Shown here: piece after piece, positions 16,405 through 23,822 of the stretch
Numbering within the stretch: the stretch's first letter is position 1
Layout: the number at the start of each line of letters is the position of its first letter
The notes under the pieces: model-generated
Database searches by the model: none
Told to the model about the DNA's origin: nothing
The model's input: the letters and a program-made list of their open reading frames with translations, nothing else
From: Candidatus Levyibacteriota bacterium
Lineage (GTDB): Bacteria > Patescibacteriota > Microgenomatia > Levybacterales > UBA12049
Assembly: GCA_016188975.1 (NCBI GenBank)
Contig: JACPGQ010000031.1
Location: 1 to 39,626 of the forward strand
Length of the DNA: 39,626 bases
Direction: 5' to 3'
Program-made: the position numbers and the translations under genes

Positions 16405-16473
16405 ATGCTACGTGTACAAGAAAAGAAGTTTACGGCCGTTCTTTCCAAGCGATTGAAAAAGATAGAGTTGTAG
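16405..16473 (+). CDS. Putative 22-aa leader peptide rich in Lys and Arg
   Basis: An ATG-to-TAG frame of 22 codons sits between the promoter and the terminator-like hairpin that precedes the decarboxylase gene. It begins MLRVQEKKF, ends SKRLKKIEL, and holds five Lys and two Arg codons, clustered in KK and SKRLKK. The stop lies 3 bases before the hairpin. A basic-residue-rich leader placed before a terminator and a Lys/Orn/Arg decarboxylase suggests translation-coupled attenuation or induction. I could not identify a convincing alternative antiterminator stem, so the mechanism is inference. Confidence 0.5.
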   Translation: MLRVQEKKFTAVLSKRLKKIEL

Positions 16474-16476
16474 TAA

Positions 16477-16498
16477 GTGGGGGAAACCCCACTTTTTT
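16477..16498 (+). terminator. Intrinsic terminator/attenuator before the decarboxylase gene
   Basis: A perfect 6-bp GC-rich stem, GTGGGG-GAAA-CCCCAC (16477-16492), with a GAAA tetraloop is followed at once by six T residues. It lies 14 bases before the decarboxylase ATG at 16513 and just after the leader ORF. It must be conditionally bypassed for the gene to be expressed from the upstream promoter. Confidence 0.75.
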
Positions 16499-16512
16499 AT
16501 TTATCAACAACT

Positions 16513-17982
16513 ATGGCGGTTAAGGATAAAAAGAAAAGCATCACCCCTCTGGTTGATATCTTAAACCATGACATTGATGGCATCATACGGTGGTGCACCC
16601 CCTCAATTCATCCAAAAGTTCCAAAAATTAATGGCATATACACAAACGATATATCCGTTTCTTATCATAAAATCGGCAACCCGTCGATGGATACAGGCGT
16701 TTTCCATCAGGCCCACAAACTTGCAGCAAAGGCATACAAAGCAGACCACACACTTTTTTCTGTCAATGGCTCAACAGGAAGCAACTTTATCGTTTTACGA
16801 GCTTTAAAACATCAACTAGGTAAAGTGAAGATGCTTGCTCAGCGAAATGTTCACAAATCAATTAGTTGTGCGATTGAGGATTATCAAATTGACGTTGCAT
16901 ACCTTAAGCCACATTATGATAACAAACTGCAAATTTTTGTTCCAAATAAGATCGAGGAGATCGTCTCTAGTTTGAAAAAAGATCCATCAATAAATTTACT
17001 TCTTCTTTCTCTCCCAACATATGAAGGATTGTCCATTGATCTGAAGCAACTCGTAAAACAGGTCCGACGATTCAACAATGATCTTATAATCTTCGTAGAT
17101 GAAGCATGGGGAGCTCACTTTCCCTTCTCACACAAAATGCCAGTATGCGCGATGGAGGCCGGCGCTGACATCTGCGTACAAAGCACTCACAAACAAGGTT
17201 CCGGACTTCAGCAGACATCCATGATCCATTGGCAAGGAAATAGAGTGAAAAGAAGGTTTGTACTCGATTCATATCAGTGTCTGATTACGACAAGTCCTTC
17301 TTTCCACCTACTCGCATCAATAGATGCAGCAAGATACTTGATGGAGACTCAAGGAAAAGAGATCATCGATGATCTTTTAGAGGTAAGCAATAACTTAAGA
17401 GAAGGCCTAAAAAGAATTCCTGGAGTAAGAGTTATTTCCGAAGACTACATAATATCCCACCATAAGCAGGTTACGGCTATCGATAAATCTAAGGTGCTCG
17501 TCAACGTAGCCGAAACCGGTATTTCAGGATTTGAACTTGCACATTACCTGGAAGAAAAGTACAAGGTTATTGTTGAAAAATATGAAGCCAGTAATATTCT
17601 CTTCCTGACCACCTTTCAAAATTCTCAATTTGAGGCTGAACAAACAATTAAATATGTTAAAGATGCAATTGGTACTTTACAAAAAATGAAAAATCGTCCT
17701 AAAACAATTGTATTTCCAGAATTCCCGGAAAATATCCTCAAAGATAGGTCGTCATTCTCTGTCAACGGAAATCATTTTACCAAAGAAGATATTGCAAAGT
17801 CCGTAGGGAAAGTTTGCGCAGAATATGTTGTCCCATACCCTCCCGGAATACCACTTCTTGCAAAAGGAGAAATAATTCAAAAAGAACATATAGAATATTT
17901 AAACGCTCTGAGACATTACAAAGACTTAACCTACGTTCTTATGAGCGATAAGGATATATCAACAATTTTGGTAGCACGGTAG
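16513..17982 (+). CDS. Fold-type I Orn/Lys/Arg decarboxylase (Bacillus SpeA-like)
   Basis: The 489-residue protein matches PLP decarboxylases of the Orn/Lys/Arg major family, short form without the N-terminal wing. Landmarks are VNGSTGSNF in the cofactor site, FVDEAWGAHFPFS with D196 contacting the pyridine nitrogen, STHKQGSGLQQ with K227 as the PLP-binding lysine, and the C-terminal signature YPPGIPLLAKGE. The reaction would give cadaverine, putrescine or agmatine; sequence does not decide which. The ATG at 16513 is preferred over a GTG inside the terminator hairpin. A basic leader peptide and terminator precede it, and an acetylpolyamine amidohydrolase-like gene follows after 52 bases. Confidence 0.88.
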   Translation: MAVKDKKKSITPLVDILNHDIDGIIRWCTPSIHPKVPKINGIYTNDISVSYHKIGNPSMDTGVFHQAHKLAAKAYKADHTLFSVNGSTGSNFIVLRALKHQLGKVKMLAQRNVHKSISCAIEDYQIDVAYLKPHYDNKLQIFVPNKIEEIVSSLKKDPSINLLLLSLPTYEGLSIDLKQLVKQVRRFNNDLIIFVDEAWGAHFPFSHKMPVCAMEAGADICVQSTHKQGSGLQQTSMIHWQGNRVKRRFVLDSYQCLITTSPSFHLLASIDAARYLMETQGKEIIDDLLEVSNNLREGLKRIPGVRVISEDYIISHHKQVTAIDKSKVLVNVAETGISGFELAHYLEEKYKVIVEKYEASNILFLTTFQNSQFEAEQTIKYVKDAIGTLQKMKNRPKTIVFPEFPENILKDRSSFSVNGNHFTKEDIAKSVGKVCAEYVVPYPPGIPLLAKGEIIQKEHIEYLNALRHYKDLTYVLMSDKDISTILVAR

Positions 17983-18034
17983 AAATATATTTAAAAATAA
18001 ATATTAGTTTACATCTCATGAATTGCCGTAAAGA

Positions 18035-19093
18035 ATGACGCAAGAAATACCTGTCATTTACACAGAAGCGTCTTTCAGCCATAGGCCTCAATATGAGGTT
18101 TTTCGAGGTGAGAAAGAGCCACATGCAGAAACAGTAGAACGTGTAGAGAACATATTGCAAGCGCTTCGAGCGTCAGGTTTTACGCATATTAATACAACAA
18201 CGATAGACGGTATGCCATGGATTGAGCAAGTTCATGATGCTGCGTACCTGGACTTCCTCAAACAGACATCAGATAACGTTGACGCTTCTGTAGCGGACAA
18301 AGGCGTAAAACCTGGAGATGTAAAAGCTATTTATCCTTCAGTCCATCCATATGTTCCCAATCCTCGAGCAACCAATCCTCTTGCTGAACGCGGAAAGTAT
18401 ATGTTTGACATGTATACGCCGATTATGCAAGGAACATATGAGGTAGCAGTAGAATCAGCAGCTTGCGCTGTTGCGGGAGCAAAATTACTAAAAGACGGAG
18501 AAAAGCAGGTATATGCCTTAACCCGTCCTCCAGGACACCATGCAGAAGAAGCTATGATGGGTGGTTATTGCTATATCAATAACGCTGCGGTCGCTGCTCA
18601 ATACTTGAGGTCAGCTGGTGCAGATCGAGTGGCTATTTTTGACTTTGACATCCATCATGGCAATGGTACGCAAAATATTTTTTATGGCAGAGACGATGTG
18701 TTCTTTGCTTCGATTCATGCATCTCCTGATATAAAATTTCCGTTTTATACTGGATATGAAGACGAACATGGTGAAGGTGATGGGGCTGGATTCAACTATA
18801 ATATTCCGTTACCTGAAGGAATTGATGATGCTACCTATGATGTCCACGTTGCCAAAGTTCTTAAACGAATCAGAGACTTTCACCCCAACTACCTTGTTGT
18901 ATCAGCCGGATTTGATACTCACGCGAAAGACCCGATAGGCGCATTCAGATTAACAACAGATTATTTTGGAAAACTTGGAAAAGATATTGCTTCCCTAGAG
19001 TTTCCAACACTAACAGTTCAAGAAGGTGGGTATGCTACTGACGTATTAGGAGAAAACGTTGTGTCCTATCTTAAAGGGTTCAGGGAGAGATAA
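18035..19093 (+). CDS. Class II HDAC-like acetylpolyamine amidohydrolase
   Basis: A 352-residue arginase/deacetylase-fold enzyme. It has the catalytic His pair in RPPGHHAE (H168/H169), zinc ligands Asp and His in FDFDIHHGNGTQ, the third zinc Asp in VSAGFDTHAKDP, and the transition-state Tyr in QEGGYATD. A long N-terminal region with HPYVPNPRATNP resembles bacterial acetylpolyamine amidohydrolases, which remove acetyl groups from N-acetylated putrescine, cadaverine or spermidine with Zn2+. Its place directly after the decarboxylase supports a diamine-related substrate. Other N-acyl-lysine substrates are possible. It converges on the M20 gene at 19122. Confidence 0.88.
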   Translation: MTQEIPVIYTEASFSHRPQYEVFRGEKEPHAETVERVENILQALRASGFTHINTTTIDGMPWIEQVHDAAYLDFLKQTSDNVDASVADKGVKPGDVKAIYPSVHPYVPNPRATNPLAERGKYMFDMYTPIMQGTYEVAVESAACAVAGAKLLKDGEKQVYALTRPPGHHAEEAMMGGYCYINNAAVAAQYLRSAGADRVAIFDFDIHHGNGTQNIFYGRDDVFFASIHASPDIKFPFYTGYEDEHGEGDGAGFNYNIPLPEGIDDATYDVHVAKVLKRIRDFHPNYLVVSAGFDTHAKDPIGAFRLTTDYFGKLGKDIASLEFPTLTVQEGGYATDVLGENVVSYLKGFRER

Positions 19094-19121
19094 ACATGAA
19101 TACGTCTTACTAAACCATCTC

Positions 19122-20216
19122 TTAAACGGTAACCAACGAAAAGAGCACCTCTGTCAATTTCACTAAATCATTGACGTTCACTGTCTCTCGCACAGTGTGC
19201 GTATACTTCGTTCCATCTGCCATATTTACCATCATGATTCCATGCTCAGCAAAGATGTTAGCCTCATAACAACCCCACGCTTCTTCAAATTGTGGTTCTA
19301 ACCCGTGTTGTCGAAAGATTGCGGCTGCACGTTGAAGGAAAGGATCTTGGGGATCGAAGCGATATCCTCCATTTTCATTTACAATGTCAACTTCTGCGTG
19401 AGAACCCAATCTCTGAGCAGAATCTTCAAATACTGTTCTTATAAGGGTAGACTGCGAACCTAATTCCTCGGGACTCATACTTCGAATCTCTCCTTTTACA
19501 ATAAGTTCACCTGGGATAGTATTTCGAGTTCCCTTTTCTTGTCCGGCCTGTATATATCCGATGTTTACCAAAGTATCAGCACTAATTCGGCCCAAACGAA
19601 TTCCCTCTAAACCATTCTGGAAGATTACAACTGCGTTTTGAGCAAGATCTGGCCTTGAAGCATGCGAAGACACTCCTGTGATTGCTATGTCAAACCGATT
19701 ATAGTATGGTGATGCAGTAACTACAGTACCCAACACGCTATCGGATTTGTCTAGGATGAAACCTCTCTTGGATCGAATCGTTTCATAATCTAGTCCGTGG
19801 GCGCCGTCGTTCCCCGCTTCTTCACAAACCGTAAATACTAAATCCAGAGGATGGTGAGTTGTATTCCTTCTTTCTTTAAGACGAGTCACTGTTTCAAGAA
19901 TAACAGTTAGTGCAGCCTTGTTATCTGCACCAAGAATAGTATCACCAGCGGAGAAGATGTTCCCATCACCATCAACTCTTGGTCGAATTCCCCGACCGGG
20001 CTCGACAGTATCCAAATGGGCATTAAGCATAAACGGTTCTTTGCTATCGTCACCGGGCAAAAATGACCGAACGTTTCCGACAGGATCGATAGCAGCTGTC
20101 AAACCAATCGCTTCGAGACGTCTTACTACATCTGTCGCCATCGGCTGCTCAAAACCAGTAGGACTATCTATTTGAACAAGTTGTGTGAAGGTTTCTGCAA
20201 TTCGCTCTACGCTCAT
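19122..20216 (-). CDS. M20-family peptidase, PepT-like
   Basis: A 364-residue M20 enzyme of the peptidase T-like branch. Visible motifs are NAHLDTVEPG, ILGADNKAAL (bridging Asp), VCEEAGNDGA (Glu pair), LDKSD for the next metal ligand and KYTHTVRE (final His). The lid domain spans about residues 180-290. PepT-like enzymes trim the N-terminal residue from short peptides. It lies 33 bases downstream of the LysRS-GNAT gene on the same strand and is probably co-transcribed with it, so its substrate may be a peptide or amide connected with that enzyme. Confidence 0.87.
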   Translation of the reverse strand: MSVERIAETFTQLVQIDSPTGFEQPMATDVVRRLEAIGLTAAIDPVGNVRSFLPGDDSKEPFMLNAHLDTVEPGRGIRPRVDGDGNIFSAGDTILGADNKAALTVILETVTRLKERRNTTHHPLDLVFTVCEEAGNDGAHGLDYETIRSKRGFILDKSDSVLGTVVTASPYYNRFDIAITGVSSHASRPDLAQNAVVIFQNGLEGIRLGRISADTLVNIGYIQAGQEKGTRNTIPGELIVKGEIRSMSPEELGSQSTLIRTVFEDSAQRLGSHAEVDIVNENGGYRFDPQDPFLQRAAAIFRQHGLEPQFEEAWGCYEANIFAEHGIMMVNMADGTKYTHTVRETVNVNDLVKLTEVLFSLVTV

Positions 20217-20249
20217 CGTTTATTTTATTCTTATGGAGTTAATGTTGGG

Positions 20250-22592
20250 TTATGATGACCCGTTAGGTGTCGCCTGTCTTTGTAAGACGTAGTTATTCCT
20301 TCTTCCTCCCTCGACACGTTCTGTAAGAAACGCACTTGCAATATAAGATGGGAAGTAGCTCACTCCAACTTTTCGATAAAAAGCTCTCCATTCAACTTGT
20401 TGATCACTTGGTAGTCCTTCCTCATCTTCTGGAGCAGGAAGCAAAACCATATCTGCATCAGGAAAATGGTCTGCGGCAATGACCGGAAGCGTTTCATGAT
20501 CTAATGGATCCCTCTCAATTTTATTAGTCATTCTGTCAACTATTGCCGCTGGATCACTGATGTCCCATGAAGCGAGGAACCGATCGCCACTCAAACCACC
20601 ACCATAGGGATCTTCCTCATAAGACACGACACGTGCTCCCATTTTCCTCAAATAGACGTTCGCGTTTCTCACCTTCAATGGATCATATGTGAAGAGAAGT
20701 TTTTCGACATTTGCCTTTGCTGCTTCCAAAAAGAGAACCTTAATTGCATCATACCCAATACCTTTATCTCGTAGATCTTCACGGACTCCGATCATATCAA
20801 GAAGAAATGTTCCTTTCTCAGCAGTGGGCCAGGTATAGGAAAACCCAACAACTTCGCCAGCGGCATCCATCGTTGCGATAACAAATCCACCCAATTTATT
20901 AAGTGTTGCAAGCATGTGTCCCGGACACGCATCGCTTTCAGAGAGATCAAACGCATCTTGCTGTAATGGCACAGTTTTTTCCAAATCCTTCGGGTTCGTA
21001 ACCCTACTGAATGTATACATCTGCCCATCTATCTCTTTTGTGTATCCTTCGTCTATTGTGGTAAAACCTAATCGTTCGGCAATATCTACCTGATCCTTCT
21101 CCTGCCTTTTATCTCCTGTCTCTGAAGTCTTTGCGTTATTTCCGCTTTTCGGTTTCAATGTTGGAAAATAGATTGTCTGCCTTATATGATCTGTGTCTGT
21201 AAGAAGCATGGTCCACCTATCAATTGAAATGCCAATTCCTGCTTGTGGAGGCATGCCATACTCTTGAGCAAGAAGATAATCTTCATCAAACGGCATAGCG
21301 TCTTCGTCACCTTGACTTCTCTTCGTCCGCTCTAACTCAAAACGTACTCGCTGATCACGTGGATCATTAAGCTCCGTATATGCGTTCATGACCTCTATCC
21401 CACCAACGTACGCTTCAAATCGCTGTGCAATATCAGGGTTATGCGGATCTCGTTTCGCCAGGGCGCTTGTATCAGCCGGATAATCCATGACAAACGTTGG
21501 TTGCATAAGCTCATCCCCCCACAACTCCTCAAACAGATTCACTAAGAGATCACCTCTTGTGAAACCTGTTACGTCATGTGCTGCTGCGATAACCCGGAGC
21601 TGATCGTCTGGAATTTCATCTGGATCAAGTCCTAATTTCTCTCGAATTCCTTCTCGTATAGGAAGCCTTCTCCAGGGAGTTTTCACATCAATCATTCGAC
21701 TACCAAAGTTAATCTGAGTACCTCCTGTGATCTCTCGAGTAATACCTTCCATCATTTGTTCTGCCATCTGCATCAAATCTCTGTAATCCCAGAACGGTTT
21801 GTAGAGCTCAACCATAGTAAATTCAGGATTATGTGTCCTATCCATTCCCTCATTGCGAAAATCCCTGGCAAACTCAAAGACACCATTATAGTATCCTCCA
21901 ACTGTCATTCGTTTAAGGTATAACTCGTTTGCAATTCTCATATACACTTTTGTTTTAAGAGCGTTATGATAGCTCTCAAAGGGTTTTGCGTAGGCACCTC
22001 CATATGTTGTATCAAGAATTGGGGTTTCCATCTCAGTTGCTCCGACAACGTTTGTAAAATAATCCCTCATGCCATCTACAATCCGTGAACGGACACGGAA
22101 CCGTTCTCTTGCATCCGGGTTAACAAGTGTATCTAAATATCGCTGTCTCTGTTGGGTCTCTGGATCAGTGACCTCTTGAGGAATTGGACGTAGCGACTTT
22201 GCCTGCATTACCATTTCACTTGAAAAGATAGAGATCTCCCCGGCTTGTGTCTTCTCAAGTACTCCCGTAGTGCCAACAAAATCTCCTTCACTGAAGTAAT
22301 CTCTGAATAGCCTGTATTCGGGGGTCACTAACGTCCGTTTATTTATAACAGATTGAAGTATTGCCGTCTGATCATCCAAATCAACAAACGAGATATTGCC
22401 GTGAACTCGTTTCCCAATCATTCTCCCGACTGCCTGGACCTCTTGGCCTTGAAGAGTATAGAAGCTATCGTGAAGCTGTGAAAGGGTATGTGTGGGCCTA
22501 TGTGGTTCTGCTGGAAATAGATCAATCCCTGCTTGCTCTAAAGCATCTGCTTGGGCAAGACGTTGTTCATACGCCTCATTTGTTTGAGCCAT
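20250..22592 (-). CDS. Second class II lysyl-tRNA synthetase fused to a C-terminal GNAT acyltransferase domain
   Basis: About 780 residues. Residues 1-140 form an OB-fold (AVGRMIGKRVHGNISFVDLD). A LysRS catalytic core follows to about 480 with ANELYLKRM, motif 2 (FRNEGMDRTHNPEF), the lysine-pocket segment VMNAYTELNDP close to the LysRS consensus, and motif 3 (GIGISIDRWTMLL). After a charged linker, a GNAT domain (about 525-725) resembles COG3375-type acetyltransferases: GVREDLRDKGIGYDAIK is the acetyl-CoA loop, then LFTYDPLKVRNANVYLRKMG and YGGGLSGDRF. The ATG at 22592 is chosen because a TATAAT at 22615-22610 would start transcription near 22603, after the alternative TTG at 22607. MprF-type LysX also joins LysRS to an acyltransferase fold, but no membrane segment exists here. 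Likely roles are N-acylation of activated lysine or lysyl transfer to a small acceptor. Confidence 0.88.
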   Translation of the reverse strand: MAQTNEAYEQRLAQADALEQAGIDLFPAEPHRPTHTLSQLHDSFYTLQGQEVQAVGRMIGKRVHGNISFVDLDDQTAILQSVINKRTLVTPEYRLFRDYFSEGDFVGTTGVLEKTQAGEISIFSSEMVMQAKSLRPIPQEVTDPETQQRQRYLDTLVNPDARERFRVRSRIVDGMRDYFTNVVGATEMETPILDTTYGGAYAKPFESYHNALKTKVYMRIANELYLKRMTVGGYYNGVFEFARDFRNEGMDRTHNPEFTMVELYKPFWDYRDLMQMAEQMMEGITREITGGTQINFGSRMIDVKTPWRRLPIREGIREKLGLDPDEIPDDQLRVIAAAHDVTGFTRGDLLVNLFEELWGDELMQPTFVMDYPADTSALAKRDPHNPDIAQRFEAYVGGIEVMNAYTELNDPRDQRVRFELERTKRSQGDEDAMPFDEDYLLAQEYGMPPQAGIGISIDRWTMLLTDTDHIRQTIYFPTLKPKSGNNAKTSETGDKRQEKDQVDIAERLGFTTIDEGYTKEIDGQMYTFSRVTNPKDLEKTVPLQQDAFDLSESDACPGHMLATLNKLGGFVIATMDAAGEVVGFSYTWPTAEKGTFLLDMIGVREDLRDKGIGYDAIKVLFLEAAKANVEKLLFTYDPLKVRNANVYLRKMGARVVSYEEDPYGGGLSGDRFLASWDISDPAAIVDRMTNKIERDPLDHETLPVIAADHFPDADMVLLPAPEDEEGLPSDQQVEWRAFYRKVGVSYFPSYIASAFLTERVEGGRRNNYVLQRQATPNGSS

Positions 22593-22609
22593 AAATATTG
22601 TTGGCAATG

Positions 22610-22615
22610 ATTATA
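22610..22615 (-). promoter_or_regulatory. -10 element of the LysRS-GNAT operon
   Basis: TATAAT on the minus strand places the transcription start near 22603, leaving a leader of about 11 bases before the ATG at 22592. A weak CTAGCA lies 17 bases upstream. This site rules out the TTG at 22607 as a start on this transcript. Confidence 0.5.
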
Positions 22616-22777
22616 ACATACATTCATAGAATTGCTAGTCTAATAGCTTATTCGTGGTCTACTCCTACACTTTTATTCTTAACGTTTATGTCATTATTAA
22701 TATGATGCTCAGTTTTGCTATGCCTCTAGTACCTCAACGAAGCACTGCTAGCAAACTTAAATTAAGGCATAGAAAGC

Positions 22778-22807
22778 TTGCAAATCCGAGCTTATTTGAT
22801 ATATAAT
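22778..22807 (+). promoter_or_regulatory. Promoter of the GNAT-like / ATP-grasp / IMPase operon
   Basis: TTGCAA (22778-22783) and a perfect TATAAT (22802-22807) are separated by 18 bases, predicting a start near 22814 and a leader of about 50 bases. AGAAAGG ends 4 bases before the ATG at 22866, one of the clearest ribosome binding sites in the window. The rest of the 270-base divergent gap shows no further structure that I recognise. Confidence 0.6.
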
Positions 22808-22865
22808 CTCGAAGTTTGGAGCTTGAACAATAAAAAATTTATTTGTAAAACTCTAGAAAGGTACA

Positions 22866-23780
22866 ATGCAAGTAAAACAAGAAAATCCGCTCCCAGATCC
22901 TACCATTGCCGCGGCTGATCGTGGAGGCATATCTCCCTTGTCTCCTGATAAGCTAAAAATTGTAGATGCTTCTTTCACAGTAAGCTCCATTGACCAAGCC
23001 TTGCAATATGGAATGACTCCTGAAGACGTTTTGCGGGTTTGTCAGGGTGTATCTCAGATGATTGATGATTACAATAGTGATCATCCTTCTGAAATGCTCT
23101 CTAAGTCTCCAGAAACTCTCCTTAAACAGCTCGGGCAGGGCCTCTCGTGTTTGATAGTGTCAAAAATGGATGAAGAATATTTCCCGCTTTATCACGGATC
23201 AATTTATCCTGTTTTTGAAGAAGGTGAAGAACAAATTCTCGGAACACAACTCGTAGAGTTTGGTTCAGCAATAACTCATCCCGAATTCAGGAGAGGTTAT
23301 AGGCTAGGTTCAAGAGGTGCCCAAAATCGACTACGCATGATTCAATCACTGGGCAGTGAAGACGTCGCTGTTGCAGGCATTACAACAGTCAAACGACTTC
23401 TCACTGGCCATCTTTGGGGGAACCTTGATGTAAGACCAGTTAGTTTCTGGGAATACCCATACACAGCTTATTTGACCAATACTTGTGAGAAAGCGTCGGA
23501 GAGGTTCGGTCACGAGAGCTGTGGGTACAGAAGAGGTGTGGATGAAAGTACCCCAGATGATTTAAGCGCGCTCTTCATCGATCCAAAAGACAACCCCACT
23601 ATTCCTTGTACACTCCTCGCTACAGATCCTCAAATACTAAGAGGTTTGGAGACTAGATGTCAAGATCTTCACGCAGAGCTGGGCGGAGTGCCTCTTTTTG
23701 AAGGAGATATATCAGTAAATGATTATCAACGAGCAGCTTGGTTTTTTGACCAAGTCACTATGCTTGCCAAACGCAATTAA
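22866..23780 (+). CDS. GNAT-like protein of unknown acyl acceptor
   Basis: The 304-residue protein is not recognised as a whole. Its middle carries a GNAT-like pattern: LVEFGSAITHPEFRRGYRLG at about 131-150 resembles a beta-4/acetyl-CoA loop, and a later strand-helix region (PVSFWEYPYTAYLTNTCEKA) could be the C-terminal half of the fold. The first 100 residues are helical and the last 70 look like an added domain. It may transfer an acyl or aminoacyl group. It opens a three-gene operon with an ATP-grasp ligase and an IMPase-like protein, divergent from LysRS-GNAT, which supports a role in the same pathway. The GNAT assignment is moderate. Confidence 0.55.
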   Translation: MQVKQENPLPDPTIAAADRGGISPLSPDKLKIVDASFTVSSIDQALQYGMTPEDVLRVCQGVSQMIDDYNSDHPSEMLSKSPETLLKQLGQGLSCLIVSKMDEEYFPLYHGSIYPVFEEGEEQILGTQLVEFGSAITHPEFRRGYRLGSRGAQNRLRMIQSLGSEDVAVAGITTVKRLLTGHLWGNLDVRPVSFWEYPYTAYLTNTCEKASERFGHESCGYRRGVDESTPDDLSALFIDPKDNPTIPCTLLATDPQILRGLETRCQDLHAELGGVPLFEGDISVNDYQRAAWFFDQVTMLAKRN

Positions 23781-23822
23781 GGAAATTTTGCCTGCCCACA
23801 CAAGTTTATTCAAAAAAACGTT

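Noticed and set aside
20250-22592. LysX/MprF lysyl-phosphatidylglycerol synthase
   Set aside because: No membrane spans and no DUF2156-type domain are seen; the C-terminal part looks like an acetyl-CoA GNAT.
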